The notes under the pieces: generated by a model
The model's input: the letters and a program-made list of their open reading frames with translations, nothing else
Told to the model about the DNA's origin: nothing
The model's database searches: none
Source of the DNA: Oscheius dolichura
Taxonomy: Eukaryota > Nematoda > Chromadorea > Rhabditida > Rhabditidae
Direction of reading: 5' to 3'
DNA length: 64,000 nucleotides
Assembly: GCA_932521035.1 (NCBI GenBank)
Contig: OW051496.1
Span: 11,098,001-11,162,000 of the forward strand
Shown: piece after piece, positions 27,901 through 45,858 of the stretch
Position numbering within the stretch: the first letter of the stretch is position 1
How the letters are laid out: every line of letters starts with the position of its first letter
Translations under genes and position numbers: made by a program

Positions 27901-28201
27901 CCTTTTTAGGGAGGAAGACTACCAGAAGAGAGATTGACACGGAGATTTGAAAATATTTGAAATACGATGGAATAGAACGGGATATTTCTGAGGTAGATAA
28001 GTTCTAGCTGTCCCGGAATACGATATTTTGGCTGGAATAGGGAAAAAGGCTGGGGCAATCGCTCGTCGGCCTGCGAAGAGGCGAAACCATGTTTAGGCAT
28101 GAACGCGGATCAAATTTCGGCAGCACCTGTTGGTTCATCCAGTTGGCGAATGTGTTCAGCTGGATGTCGACCCATTGTTGGGATCTCTCCTCGGCAGCCA
28201 T
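9917..28201 (-). CDS. fln-2: Giant filamin, FLN-2/jitterbug type (three CH domains, about 24 filamin repeats)
   Basis: This is an actin-crosslinking scaffold of the cell cortex. It starts at 28201 (exon 1 28127-28201, ending NWMNQQ) and continues in exon 2 at 27308-27409 (LPDDLSDGVLLIRLVEALQGRR, CH1). CH2 follows (WNDGRALSALLEYCQPGL at about 26400-26515), then a third CH (SWSDGYLLALLIAV at about 26050-26200, GPEDIADPQ at about 25900-25975). A third CH domain is the mark of Drosophila Jitterbug and, as I recall, C. elegans FLN-2. About seven filamin repeats follow, then a long disordered Ser/Pro/Arg-rich stretch (about 16480-18880), then about 17 more repeats, recognisable by GSPF-type strands and DAxxAGxGxLE motifs. 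A KEK-rich linker lies at 15750-15860. The tail is Pro/Gly-rich (9917-10130). The total is roughly 3,300 residues. Most introns are 40-60 bp. The final codons could instead run into a donor at gtaaat near 9931, so the C-terminus is less sure. Confidence 0.9.
16480..18880 (-). other. Disordered Ser/Pro/Arg-rich insert between filamin repeats 7 and 8
   Basis: The frame stays open across several exons, but filamin repeats are replaced by low-complexity sequence rich in S, P, R, E and T, with repeated SPT/SPS clusters (TSPTSPTLL twice) and basic-acidic stretches. No folded domain is recognisable. The many S/T-P sites make it a likely phosphorylated hinge. Filamin repeats resume at about 16500 with FTSKHEVVKRGKEVEV. 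Confidence 0.75.
20449..21520 (-). other. Long filamin intron with GAG/CTC repeat
   Basis: This is about 1.07 kb between exons that end ISFE and begin DASSAGSG, both within one filamin repeat. It holds a GAG-type trinucleotide tract at about 20996-21016, which creates spurious poly-Glu or poly-Leu frames, and a CG-rich patch at about 21060-21150. I see no supported exon. Confidence 0.5.
24020..25432 (-). other. Longest filamin intron (about 1.4 kb)
   Basis: It splits the first filamin repeat between SEEGFHQ and VRIFCQG. It contains only short open frames without splice support. Its position just after the CH block would suit an internal promoter for a short, CH-less isoform, but no such signal can be read directly. 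Confidence 0.5.
25676..28201 (-). other. Actin-binding region of the filamin: CH1-CH2-CH3
   Basis: CH1 spans exons from 28201 down to about 26700 and ends with the helix LVMAWMQ. CH2 lies at about 26220-26520 and ends TITYLSYF, the usual end of a filamin CH2. The chain then runs straight into a third, more divergent CH-like domain with WSDGYLLALL and GPEDIAD, which correspond to the central helix and the last loop of a CH fold. CH1-CH2 is the standard F-actin binding tandem; the role of CH3 is unknown to me. Confidence 0.8.
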
Positions 28202-28543
28202 TTATAATACTAGTACAGGTAATATAATGTCTAATAAGTAGAAAAGAATAAGTAGTGGCTCCGATCGGCTGGCTGCCCGCTGGCTTCGCGCTTCGAGGGG
28301 AGGGGCGAGCAAACAGCCGGGCCGTCACATATAGTCACACACAAGCCGACGGACATCACAAATAGTCCGATTGGAGCTAGCAGAGGATGGAGCAGGAGCT
28401 CTGAGAGAGAGAGAGGCCAATCCCCTCCTCTCGGGGGGACAGACAGGCAACAGAAAAAATTTATTGGAGATCTGAATATGAGAGAAGAAGTCGTCTCGCC
28501 CGCCCAGAGCATATTTGAATAAACCGTCTATTTGTTAGGTTGG
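28202..28543. other. Spacer between neuropeptide gene and filamin
   Basis: These 342 bp hold the 3' end of the neuropeptide gene (poly(A)-type signal, TTTATT on the + strand, at 28460-28465) and the immediate upstream region of filamin. No coding signal. A ctag lies 8 nt before the filamin ATG, a weak acceptor candidate. Confidence 0.5.
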
Positions 28544-29745
28544 CTACTTCTTGCCGAATCGAAGCACACCGGGAACGCTCTTCTTCAACAGGATGCCGGG
28601 CAGCTCGTAGTCGTAGTCGGCCAGGGCTCGCTTGCCGAATCGCAGGACGCCGGGGATGTCGTCTCTCTTGCCAAAACGGAGGACTCCGGGCACGGAACGC
28701 TTGCCGAATCTGTATCTCCTCCCTTTATTTTATATAATCTGCTCAAGAACCTCAAAACTCCGGGCATGTCATCTCGCTTGCCGAATCGCAGCACTCCGGG
28801 CATGTCTCCTCTCTTGCCGAACCTCAGAACACCGGGGATTTCTTCACGCTTGCCGAATCGCAAAACACCGGGCATGGGATCGCGTTTACCAAAGCGGAGG
28901 ACTCCTGCAAAAGGGGATGACATCATTTCCGGAAGGGGGCCGGCTCCGTACCGGGTACGCTCTTCTTCTCGTTCTCGAGGCCACGCTTCCCGAAGCGAAG
29001 AACTCCCGGCATTTCTTTCTTCTCCATGGCTCTGTCAGGCTCTCCGTCGATGAAAGAACGTTTACCGAAGCGTAAGACGCCGGGCATTGTGCCATCAAAG
29101 TCTAAAAGCCACTTCTTACTGGGGGAAGGGTACTGTAGCCACTAATTCGGGGAATTGAGAGCAGGGAGGTAACAGTGAAGGGAATGGGAGATGGTGCTCT
29201 TTACGAGGTGATTTTAAGCTTACTCTCTCGCTCGAGAACACTTCGTCTTCTGACCTTTTCCTCTAGAAATCGGGACATATTTCGGGAGGGGAGGATGCGG
29301 TGTCCCCTTCTCAGCTACCGTACTCACCTCTCTTGGAGAATAAGTGATCTGCTGCCGCTAGTGACTCCATGAACTGGTCGTCGTCCTCTAGTGCTGAAAG
29401 AGACTGGTCATTTCCTCCCTCTTTGAACACTTAGGGAAGCTGCCCGTCATACTGTACCCCGGGGACTAGTTGAAGTCTTTCTTTTGCTATACAGAGAACA
29501 AAAAACGCCCCGAAGAAGTGCTGGCACACAAGTTTGAATGAGCCAATGACAAGAAACGGAGGCGGCGATGGATGGCCGTGACATCAGATCAGTTCCCCGG
29601 GGGGAAGACGACCCACAAATGGAATAACGGGATACTCTTGTTTTTGGGAAGAAGGACGGGCAGACTAACCTGTGGACTGAGCAGACGCTATGCTGCTGGC
29701 TAGGGCAAGCAGAAGAGAACAGCAGACGGCCGTATAAGACGGCAT
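28544..29745 (-). CDS. flp-18: FMRFamide-like neuropeptide precursor with ten PGVLRFG peptides
   Basis: This is a secreted precursor cut at KR sites to RFamide peptides that act on neuropeptide GPCRs. Five exons keep frame: 29670-29745, 29328-29393, 28952-29101, 28751-28904 and 28544-28709, giving 203 residues. Residues 1-23 are a signal peptide with core [12 protein letters not shown]. An acidic spacer ends at KR, then come [22 protein letters not shown] after a longer spacer, SVPGVLRFG after [62 protein letters not shown], and a last SVPGVLRFG after ELPGILLKK. Each has the glycine for amidation. The order DFDG, EMPG, EKKSVPG and the final [13 protein letters not shown] match the C. elegans FLP-18 precursor as I recall it. 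Two introns interrupt peptide codons. A tttcag lies 9 nt upstream of the ATG. Confidence 0.95.
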
Positions 29746-32700
29746 GTTTGGACCCTGAAACTGAAGGGATTACAGTGGCCGGCTGGAGGAGGGGTATCGG
29801 CGTCACTTGTCAAGTGAGAAGAGGAGGAGGCACACACAGTAGATTAGACAGGGGACGGGCTAATGACAAGGTGGAATCTACTCTACGTGATGGACAGAAG
29901 GGGGGAGGAGCTCGTAAACTTCGCGCCTCCCTCCTTGGTGAAGGCAGACCAAGACCAACGGGGAGAGGAAAGAAGTAACAAACTGGAGCAGGGGCATTCT
30001 CGGTATAAAATGAATTCAATTGCCGAGAAGCGCGAACGGCGGATCATAATCACTTTTGAAAATGACATGGGGGTTGACCTAGACCACTCGGGTAGGAGCA
30101 AGTGAGACGGACAGGACGAGAGGCTCCTGGCAGACGGGCAGGATGAGATACCCCTGGCACCTGACCAGGACGAGAGTCCCCAGGCCCAAACAAGGAGACT
30201 AACACTACAGCCCCTTCAGGAAACGAATAAAAGGGCGGTGAAATCTGTCCCCCTGGGGAACCCCCCTCCAGTCTCACAATAGAATCGAGAAAGAATAACA
30301 ATTCCACGAAGGCTCGCTTAGCCGAGAACTGAACGGAGCGCGCGGCTTGACAGACGCCCAAATTGTGCGCAGCAATGAAATCCTCTATCTCAAGATGACG
30401 TCGAAGAGAAGGCGGCTACTCCCAGAGGATAGGTGAAACCACTCGGATAATAGTTTAGGTCCCGAGATTACCTTTTCTGATTGAGTTTGTCTCTCTCTTC
30501 GTCGAACTCGGGAGACTATTCTGGGTCCAGGAGGAGGAGGGGGGTAATTGTGACTCTGAGCTTATTAGATCTGTTGTATATCCTATTCCCTAGAACGAGC
30601 ACTGGTTCCACCGGATCTACGGCTCAATTCCGATTATTTATGCCGTTAGTGTAGTGTGTATGGTCTCTAGGTTCAGTTGGGAAACACTAAATACTATGGT
30701 GTCAATTTCTCGGAAAAGGGGAAGGTTTAAAGTCTCTCGAAGTGAACGCCCATCTAGTCGACCAAGTTTGATGGATGAAAACAAGGAAATGATCGAAAGC
30801 GGGCGGAATGACCCCCGTCTGCAGAGATAAAGCTCACCCTCCCCGAGGAGCATAACTCAAAAACTGGACTACGGGTTCTCCCCACAGATTCTCACGTTTG
30901 TTCTTGGGTGATGCCCGAATAAATGTGGGATGGATGCCGTGGGCACATCACGTAGTGATCCGTGATCTCCTTCTATCTTTTTCTTCCCCCCGATGCTTGG
31001 CTCCTAATGGCCTGCTGCTGCTTACTGGGAAGCGAGTGACAAAGTTAGAATCAGTCAAAATAAGAAGAGCAATATAGGAGGATGGACGGTGACGGGAGCC
31101 GACGGTTAATGAACAGGGACACGTCAGTGGGCAGTGTGTTCGAGGTGGGGGACCCGAGGAGGGGAACACGTGAAACGGAAACGGGGTAATGGGTTGAAGG
31201 GAAGGGGATGTGGGAGGAAGACGTCAGTTTGAATCACTAGGCAAACCTTTTCGCCGTCTATCTGCTGGGATAAACATCGCATTTTCATCATCTAATAAGG
31301 AGACTGGGCCCTGGCCGGCCAGCTACCATTATTCAACTCCGACTTCTTTAATTTGGACACCATACAGTCTGCGCAGATGGCCTTTCAAAAGGAGACAGAG
31401 GTGGCCGGGACAACGGAGCCTCCAAGTCTGGATCTCCCCGCCAAGGGAGGATTGATTACAGTAACTGAGGAAGAAGACTCCCCTAGACAAAACAGCCCAG
31501 CTGAAAAGAAGTGCAAAAAGGTTTGGATGATTTGAGATTCAGACGTTAATGGCCATGGGAATCTCTCTTTTTTTCTCTTTGAATGTCTGAATTCATCTGC
31601 CTTTATAGGCTCGATGAAAGGAAGAGACGATGATAATAATTATAGAACAACGTAAGCGAAAATCTAAACTTTGGTCAGCGTTGGCCCCAGTACTCCTTAA
31701 TCAGGGCGTTAAAATCAAGAAGGGAAATGAGCTCCGGGTAGCCAAATTACGGTACCCGTCACCTCCGAGGGTTGTGGATTTCAATAGACAGGAAGAAGAA
31801 GAAGGAGACTAGACTAAAGAATGCCGAGAATTCGTGGATTGACGTGGAAATTCAGTAAAGAGACGGGGGGTCATCAAATTAGGCTGCCGGTCCAAAGACT
31901 CTGTCGTCCCCCTCTCCCTTGGATTTTCTACTCCCCTTATTTGCCAGAGAAACGGGAGAAGAGACGGGGAAAACAGTGAGGAGGAGAGGCTGTTTGTTTC
32001 CTTTTGCCTATTCATTTTTACGGAGGACATAAGCAATTCTTCTCATCCTTTGAGGATGGCCCCCAAGTAAAGTGACAGGGGGCGATGACGTTTAGGGGAA
32101 ATAGAATTTAGACAATTTTGAACGGTGTCCCGTGGGCGGAGGCGGCGGCGGTAGTGGGTTAGGGTGCCCCCCGTTGAATATTTCGGGGAATTTAGTCCCC
32201 TGCTGATTAGGTGACTTTCTCTGAATCTGTTAGTTCTTTTCTGTCTTCTAGAACAACAAAGACTAATGGATGTCCATTAGGGCATAACAGAAGGTGAATG
32301 CCGGTTAACAGAGCCGAAACTGATCAAGTGAAACCTCTGCGAGGAGAGGGAGTATTTTAGGTGTCTTCTCTCTCTTTCTGAGAAAGATCTAAAGAGGCCA
32401 AAGAAGTCAACGCGGGTGCACAAGTGAATCTTCCCCGATTCCGGAAATTCGCTCGACGGAGCAGTCTCACACATCATACTGGGAGGTGTCAAGGGGGAGG
32501 ACGATTGGAATGGACACACGAAGAGGGTCAAATACTGGAGAAGAAACCTTTTAAATACTCCCACTTGGGAAGGACTTCGTGGGTAGAGATAGATGGAAGT
32601 TTGGACGAGGAGTGACGTGGAAGACAGAAAACGACAGGCGCGCGATCTCGGCAGGTGGAGGAGGATGGGGATACGGTCATTTGGAGTAGCTCAACACCTC

Positions 32701-35390
32701 TCAAAGTGACTGACTCAGTCTCAGGGAAAGTCTAAAAAGGGAAAATTCCGTGTCTCTCTTTTGGGAACACGGCAATAAATGCGTCAATGGAGAGCCGAGG
32801 AGTAAAACGAGAAGCCACCTCTCTCTCTCTCTCTCGCCAACAATAGCATGTCAAAGAGGTCATTTTGAAGGTTTACGTGATTAGAAGCGGTGTGAGGGGG
32901 AGGAGAGAATTTAAAAAATACACAAATAGACACGTACCTTGTATCTCCTCCGGCAGGGGAAAGGCGCAATCCCCGGAGGGCAGCTATCACTCAGGATTCA
33001 ATTAGCACAAACACCGGGGGTACTCACACTCGGGAGGAGGACTTTGTGTGGTCCCTTTCTCTTTCACTCTCTCGCACACACATAAACAATCTTCTCGCTA
33101 AATTTTGTTATCTTATTCTCTCCTCCTGGTAGCCATCAACAGGAACAGGAGAAGCGGAAAATTAGAGGAGATCTTCCTGGCGAGATCTCTTCTGGGGAGG
33201 CACTCTCCTCTGGGGGAGCATAAACACCGGCGACTTCTACTACGAAAAGCCAGAGTGGAGGGGAAATACCACGAGAAGGGGGAGAAGGCCAGCTACCATA
33301 AGTCATATAAAACGACGAAGAATCATAATGGACTGGAGCCAGGACGGAAAGTCGAAAATGCCGGCCGGAAGGGCGTCAGGATTTGCGGTCGACCAGTGGC
33401 GGAGAAAAGACTACGGCAACGTCAGAGCACAGAAATATTCTACAAGGAAATCCGGATGCTTTATTTTTGGGCTGGGGGGTGTTTAGCGTCTGCTCTTGAA
33501 ATAGAAAAGTCAACCCCTATTTTGGAACAACTCCGGGGATGTTTATTCTCAAACAGCTGATGTTATTATTTTGGGTGACTATATAGACACCTTGAGATAG
33601 GTTGTATTTCATCAGGAGGGTGGTTTTCAAGAGACACAAACCATGAGCTGGAGACTTCACATTGGCTCAGATTCTTTCTACCTGTGTTGTCTTCTTGAAA
33701 CAGCTTCTAGAGTCCTGGAAATGGTGGTTTGGGCACTGAACGTTTCCCCTCTGTCCCTGACAGTAGCTTTAAACTATCTGCCAGGGGAAGACGGCCGGCA
33801 GACCGTCGGCCTCCTGATTGAGATAAGCTGCCTTCCTTTATACTTGATATTTTGTTGCTATAGCCCTTATAGTTTCTTTTGAACGAGTCCTCTGGTTGTC
33901 TGGAAGCGTCTGCCCGTAGAGGCTCTCCATTCTTTTAGGGGCATCCCTGTTAAACTGGACTAGGGTGCCGACGGCCCGGCTGGAGACCCAATAGAAGACT
34001 CGCTGACGCTGTCCCTCTAAAGACGGGACTCTTGGTCAAAGAATAATATAGCCATTCCCGTCTCATCTGGCTGTACAAGTAGTCCACAGCCCCCACAAGA
34101 TGGGCGACCATTTGTTGGATCAGGGCCAACCCTTTCACATCGCTAAATTCAGTGGTGGAGACAGGCGAACTGTTTAGAACTGTCTGCCGTCGCTCGCTGG
34201 TCACGTAGCCTCTCCTCCCCCTCCTATTAAAGCAAAGGGACAGCTCATCCTCCCCGTTGATCATGAGGCAAATCATGTGCTTTTTCGGTTGACTGCTTTC
34301 AATGACCTCACCCATTTTTGCAGAGAGCTATTTGTTTGTCTCTTCTCTCCTGCTATCCAAAAAATGTCTGGTGTTTCCCCCCGGTAAACAATAATAACAA
34401 GGACGCGACGGGGCTGACGAAGCCCTTCTCTCCCGGGTTTTGGACCGACCACGTAAGAGAGCGGCTAAAAACGTCGAAGGCAATCATTTTGCCCTCTCCC
34501 GAAACTCGCAATTTTCCCGTAGTGACGCTATAATTTAAGGTCCCCGGGCGTTCTCCTCTCTCTTTTTTACCGCTTTTCTACCGCTTAGCTTGGAATTGAG
34601 TTTACGTGGGGAAAAAATAAACGCGAAAGCGCTTTGCAGCCGATCATTTCGCGTCGCTTTGGCTCGTCACCCACAGAAGGGCAGGAGGGGAAAGAGAATA
34701 GGATAGTTGGCCTCTTCGGGGGCTCTTGTCACCATAGGGATGGGTCCTTCTTTATTCTCTTCCAGGACTTTTTAAAAGCTTCTTCTTCAGAGGATGCTTT
34801 AGGATCCATGGAATCCACTCATTGTTCCTGAGGCGAAGGATATTCCGTTTAACCGCTTCAGGACCAATGAGCAGGGCCCGCAAGCGCTGACAGTCCCTTT
34901 ACACCAGTCGATGTTTGAAACGCTGGAGGACCACCTGAATCACGGTGATTGTGTTCCTCCAGTTGAAAGGGGCTTTTGTGCCGTCCAGTTTAATAGAAAA
35001 CTTTGAATAGTCTTTTTTTAATCGGTCAAGGTAGACCTGGGAGCAATTCCCCTTCTCCTCCTCCCCGGTTCGAATTTCCCACCTCTTGTATTAAACGGAA
35101 AGCTCATTGATAGCATATAAATATCGCTAAAAACCTCCCTGGATATCGAAGCGGTGCCTGCTGTTTAGCGCGAACCCTGAGCCACTCCAATGCCCCGCCC
35201 ATATCCTCGCGTTCTCGAACTATGCCCTCCGGCTGCTTTTACTCCCCAGTTCATATTTTCCGGCTGTAGAATTCTATTATCTAATGGTTTTTTCTTGTTC
35301 TTCTTCTATTTCCCTTCTAATATTTCGATTTATTATAGATCGCCCTTGGAGACAACCTCCAAAGTCGCATCGGAGCTCGTATCGCGTGGA
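29746..35390. other. Gene-poor region between neuropeptide and CNNM genes
   Basis: This is 5.6 kb with no gene I can support. It is the shared upstream region of flp-18 (leftward) and the CNNM gene (rightward), so neuronal and other enhancers probably lie here. Two open stretches look mildly protein-like: 31362-31520 (+), an acidic Ser/Pro-rich frame after a gcgcag, and 33950-34315 (-), 121 codons. Neither has convincing splice sites or a known domain. Confidence 0.5.
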
Positions 35391-42085
<6,695 letters not shown>

Positions 42086-42352
42086 TTAGAATTCCTATTG
42101 TTATATTTGTTAATCCTGACGAGAGTCTTACCCCCAAGTGCCATAAGCTAATGGTGGTTGTTCTGTTAGCTCTGACTTCACTTTAACTGTGCCTTCAATT
42201 CTAGTCGCCTTCATTCCCGTTGCCATTCCTACAGGCCTTCTCTTTCGTTTGATTGTAAATATATATCTATTACATTATCTCCCAGTGGTGGCTTTACAAG
42301 ACATGTACACATTGAAAGAAATGAGAGAATGATACAGAAATAATATATTTTA

Positions 42353-45116
42353 TTATGAACTTTTACAACGGGAGAAACAGCCGGTCTTCTTTTGCGGCCG
42401 TGGGGAGAGGATGACCCCGCTGGCTCGGATATCCACATCCTCCACTGCCATCAATTCTCTGGATTCGGTTATTTTAAGAGGGGAAAACAGACCTGGATAA
42501 GGTGAGCATGGCACTTTCGACGTTACTTCCATCTTTGGCACTCGTCTCGAGAAACAACGTCCCCAGGGCGGCAGCCATGGCCGCGCCTTCGCTTGTCGGC
42601 ACACCGTCGGTCGGCGACTGTCGGAGATCTCTCTTATTCCCGATGAGGATGACGGGAATCGATCGCTCTACTGATTCCTATAAAGAAATCCGTATCCTTT
42701 CCATTATTTCCGACTAACCTTTATCGTCTCAACCCACTCCCGGACACGGATGAATGAATGCTCTGAAGTGACGTCGTAAACCAGCAGGGCCCCGTCGGCT
42801 CTCCGGAAGTAGGACTTACACAAGGAGCGGAATCTGACAAGGTCGGTTGAACACGAGCAGCTGAAAAACAAACCTCTCCTGGCCGGCTGTATCCCAAAGC
42901 TGGAGAGCTACGTTATGGCCATCGATGCAGACCGTCTTCACGTGGAAATCAACTCCTAAACAAGAATTTTTATAATTTGCAAGGACAGCTAAGGTCACCA
43001 AGTGTACTGGGCAGTTGACTATTGAAGTTACCACTGACAATCCTCGTCACCAGGCTGCTCTTTCCGACGGCGGCATCGCCACAGGTAACTACACGGAACG
43101 TTCTTTCTGCGGGGCCATTAGCCTCATGATATCCCTGAATGCCCCTTTATTTTTGGCCTTCAAAAAGCAGATGCCCGGCAGGCCGCTCCCCTTGCGCCAT
43201 CTGTTGAAGGCCACTAAGCTCATGGCCCTTCTCGGGGGAAGGAAATCGGTTTGAAATAACCCACGACTTTGACAGCTTGGTCTCCTTTCGGTCTAACAAT
43301 CTCAATTGTTGGTTCACATATATCTGGACTATGAAATTCTAGAACAAGAGGTCATTACCGAGGATTCTTCCGAAACGAACCGTCGTCGTCATATCCTCCC
43401 ACTGCCGATTGTGGAGTCATCATCCTCATCATATCGGGAGATAGAAGATTACTCGACGGGCTCCGGTTCATTTCATAAGGGGATGGGGTTCTCTAAAATG
43501 GTGTTGCGTCCTCCTCCCGTGAATCCTCCTACCAGATTGAACTGTTTGATGACACTGGCCCGACTGTCAAGAGCCTCACGGAGGTTTTCATTAGTCTCGT
43601 GGAGTTTCTTGTTGGCATCTCTGAATAATTCAAACATATGAGAAGAGCAAGACGACCTACAGAAGGAGTTGCAGCTGCCTGCTGGCGTTGTCGTTATCCT
43701 CCAGGGCGGAGGATGCCTCGTCTCGCTGTCGCAAGAGTTCCGTGGCCTTCATCTCGTAGTCCGTCCTCGTGTGGGCCAGCTCGGACTTGATCATGGCCAG
43801 TTCCAGGTGATTCTCGGCCATGCTTCGTCGAAGTTCGTTATTCTCCGAGCTGACTTCCTATATAACATCAAAAGGCATCCTCCCCATCTCTCCAAAATAC
43901 CTGCAACTTGGCCTGGAGTTCCTTCTGATGGCTGAGCTTCTCCCCCTCCTTCTGGAGGACATTCTCCATCTTTTGCAGTCGGCTGATATTGTCCCTCATC
44001 TCCCTCATCTCCTCCTCCAGCTTTATCCTCATCTCCTCCTTCTCCCTGGTCAGTCTCGCCCTCTCCTAAACATCTCCTCTTCAAAACAGTTATCTCTGCC
44101 CGGTCACCTCTTCCCTGACCTTCTTCTCCGCCTCTTTCAGGTGTATATCGATCTCCGTCTCCACTTCTTCCATCCTCTTGTGGTACATCTCCTTCTCGCT
44201 TAGGTAGACATGTTGAAGTCGTTCGTTTTCTGTCTTCTTCTCGCGGATCTCTTTGTAAAACGAGCCCACCACCTACAAATCTGGGTGAATTTCTCCTCTG
44301 CTGACCACCTTTTCATATTTCCTCAGGAGCTGGTGCATTCCAGCATTTTGAAGCTGTTCGTAGAGCATTACAACCTCATCCTGGCTGAAATCCCGTCCTT
44401 AGAGAAGGAGACAACTAGCCTACCAGGGTAAGGAGAAGTCCACACTCATGTTGGTGTCCGATTCTGACTGGTATTCTTCAATCGGCCGGAGGAGATTGGG
44501 CCGCTGCAAATAGAAACGGACTATTCGATTGAAATAAGACTGACACTGACGGAGGAGTCGTAGTCGCTGTCGAAGACCTCCTCCTCCCGGGTGACTCGGG
44601 TAGCCTCGGGGCTTATTGGATCCTTGAGGCTGGCCCTTCTTCCCATTCCGTTCAGGCCTAAACTCTTTTCTAGAGGGAACAGGGACTGGATGCCGAGCAG
44701 GATCCGGGTCGGCACTGGCAAGGAATTTTAGCCAACTAGCCGGCCGGGCGGATAGCCGAGACAGTAGAATGCCAGTCTCCCCGTCCTCCTTCCCACACCC
44801 ACACAGGCCTTTTATCCAATGGTTTTCGATTGTAGAGATGCCCCTCTAGACTCACCAGAATGTTCTCCCTTCATGACAACATCCTCGAACCCGTTGATGA
44901 ATTCCTCCTTATCGATTGTCCCAGACCCGTCGACGTCCAACTGTGCGAAAATGAAGGCAACATCCTAAACTCGTCACTGCCATAAAAAACAGAACTCTCT
45001 CCTCCTACCGTTTGGCTGAGCTGCGGGCAGACGCGAACCAGATCAGTCTCTGTGAGGTAGCCCTTCCCCGAGACGTCGCATATGGTAAAGAGCTGTTCCA
45101 CCTGTCCTCGGGACAT
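42353..45116 (-). CDS. RASEF/Rab45-like protein: EF-hands, coiled coil, C-terminal Rab GTPase
   Basis: The start is at 45116, 7 nt after a tttacag acceptor. The first exons are 45009-45116, 44856-44964, 44551-44714, 44424-44503 and 44309-44384. EF-hand 1 reads [12 protein letters not shown] (degenerate: K at position 5, D at 12). EF-hand 2 reads [12 protein letters not shown] (canonical). An acidic linker ([12 protein letters not shown]) leads to a long coiled coil (44300-43550) and a Ser/Pro linker. The Rab domain has GDAAVGKSS (P-loop), [11 protein letters not shown] (switch I), [11 protein letters not shown] (switch II), LIGNKRDL and ETSAKDGSN. The C-terminus is CFSRCKSS. This order matches human RASEF and CRACR2A-type large Rab GTPases, which couple Ca2+ to vesicle traffic. 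The junction before the P-loop exon (donor near 43240) is the least certain. A poly(A) signal AATA AA overlaps the stop codon region. Confidence 0.88.
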
Positions 45117-45858
45117 GTCGGCCCTGTAAAAAAGAAGAGAAGGGATGGGAATAATCCGTATATTTCGAAATGTATCCAATACCGAGCAAATAGACCAAAG
45201 CTCTGACCACATGGTTGCTGCCGCGGGGCGGATTGTGAACGATTATGGGCGCATCGATCGAGCTGTTCAAAGGCTCTCTCTCTCTCTCTCCTATTTGGAA
45301 ATCCCATATTTTGATGTTTTCCTCTTTCATTTTCATTCATTTTCCGTTGCAGAGAAAAATAATAAATGACGTGGAAAATGGAGGAGTCTACTCGAGGGGA
45401 ATGGAGGATGGCCTGGAAGCGGATCAGGGGCATCTTGGGTTTGGGGTATCCGTCTTTTGGGAAGAGATTTTGAATAGAAATAGGGTGAATCTATGGTTTT
45501 GAATATAAGAGACGAGTGGCTGAGAAAGATGCTGGGCGGGGAGGACAAAAGGGACTGCCCAGTAGAGGATAGACGACGATTTTCAGGGGAAAGTAATAGG
45601 GGAAATAATCAGAGAAAAAGTCGTGTATGGCAGGGGGAAAATGTTACGAAATGATGAACAAACGCGGACAGTTTCCCCATCTGTGTGTCCAGCTGGACCT
45701 ACGAGGCCAACGCCGTGCTGTAGACCAACGATAAGGAGGGAAATGGAAAAACAACGAGGGTCTTGTGGACAGGGGAAGGATTTAATGGGTGGAGACGGGT
45801 CAACTAGAGGTCTGGCGGATAAAAAGCCGGGTAGAAGAAGACCATTCTACAGCTGGCC
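45117..45858. other. Divergent intergenic region (RASEF-like / MFS)
   Basis: These 742 bp lie between two start codons pointing away from each other. The region contains a TC run at about 45280-45291. Both genes have a 3' splice consensus just before their ATG (ctg at 45124-45126 for the minus gene, ag at 45851-45852 for the plus gene), so both 5' ends may be spliced or trans-spliced. No ORF is supported. Confidence 0.6.

Noticed and set aside
31362-31520. Acidic Ser/Pro-rich frame after gcgcag, considered as a first CNNM exon
   Set aside because: The following gtttgg is a poor donor, it encodes no signal peptide, and the exons at 35391-35543 fit the CNNM N-terminus better.
33950-34315. 121-codon minus-strand frame with a protein-like appearance
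   Set aside because: No known domain, no clear splice sites, and equally long chance frames occur nearby; kept only as a weak possibility.
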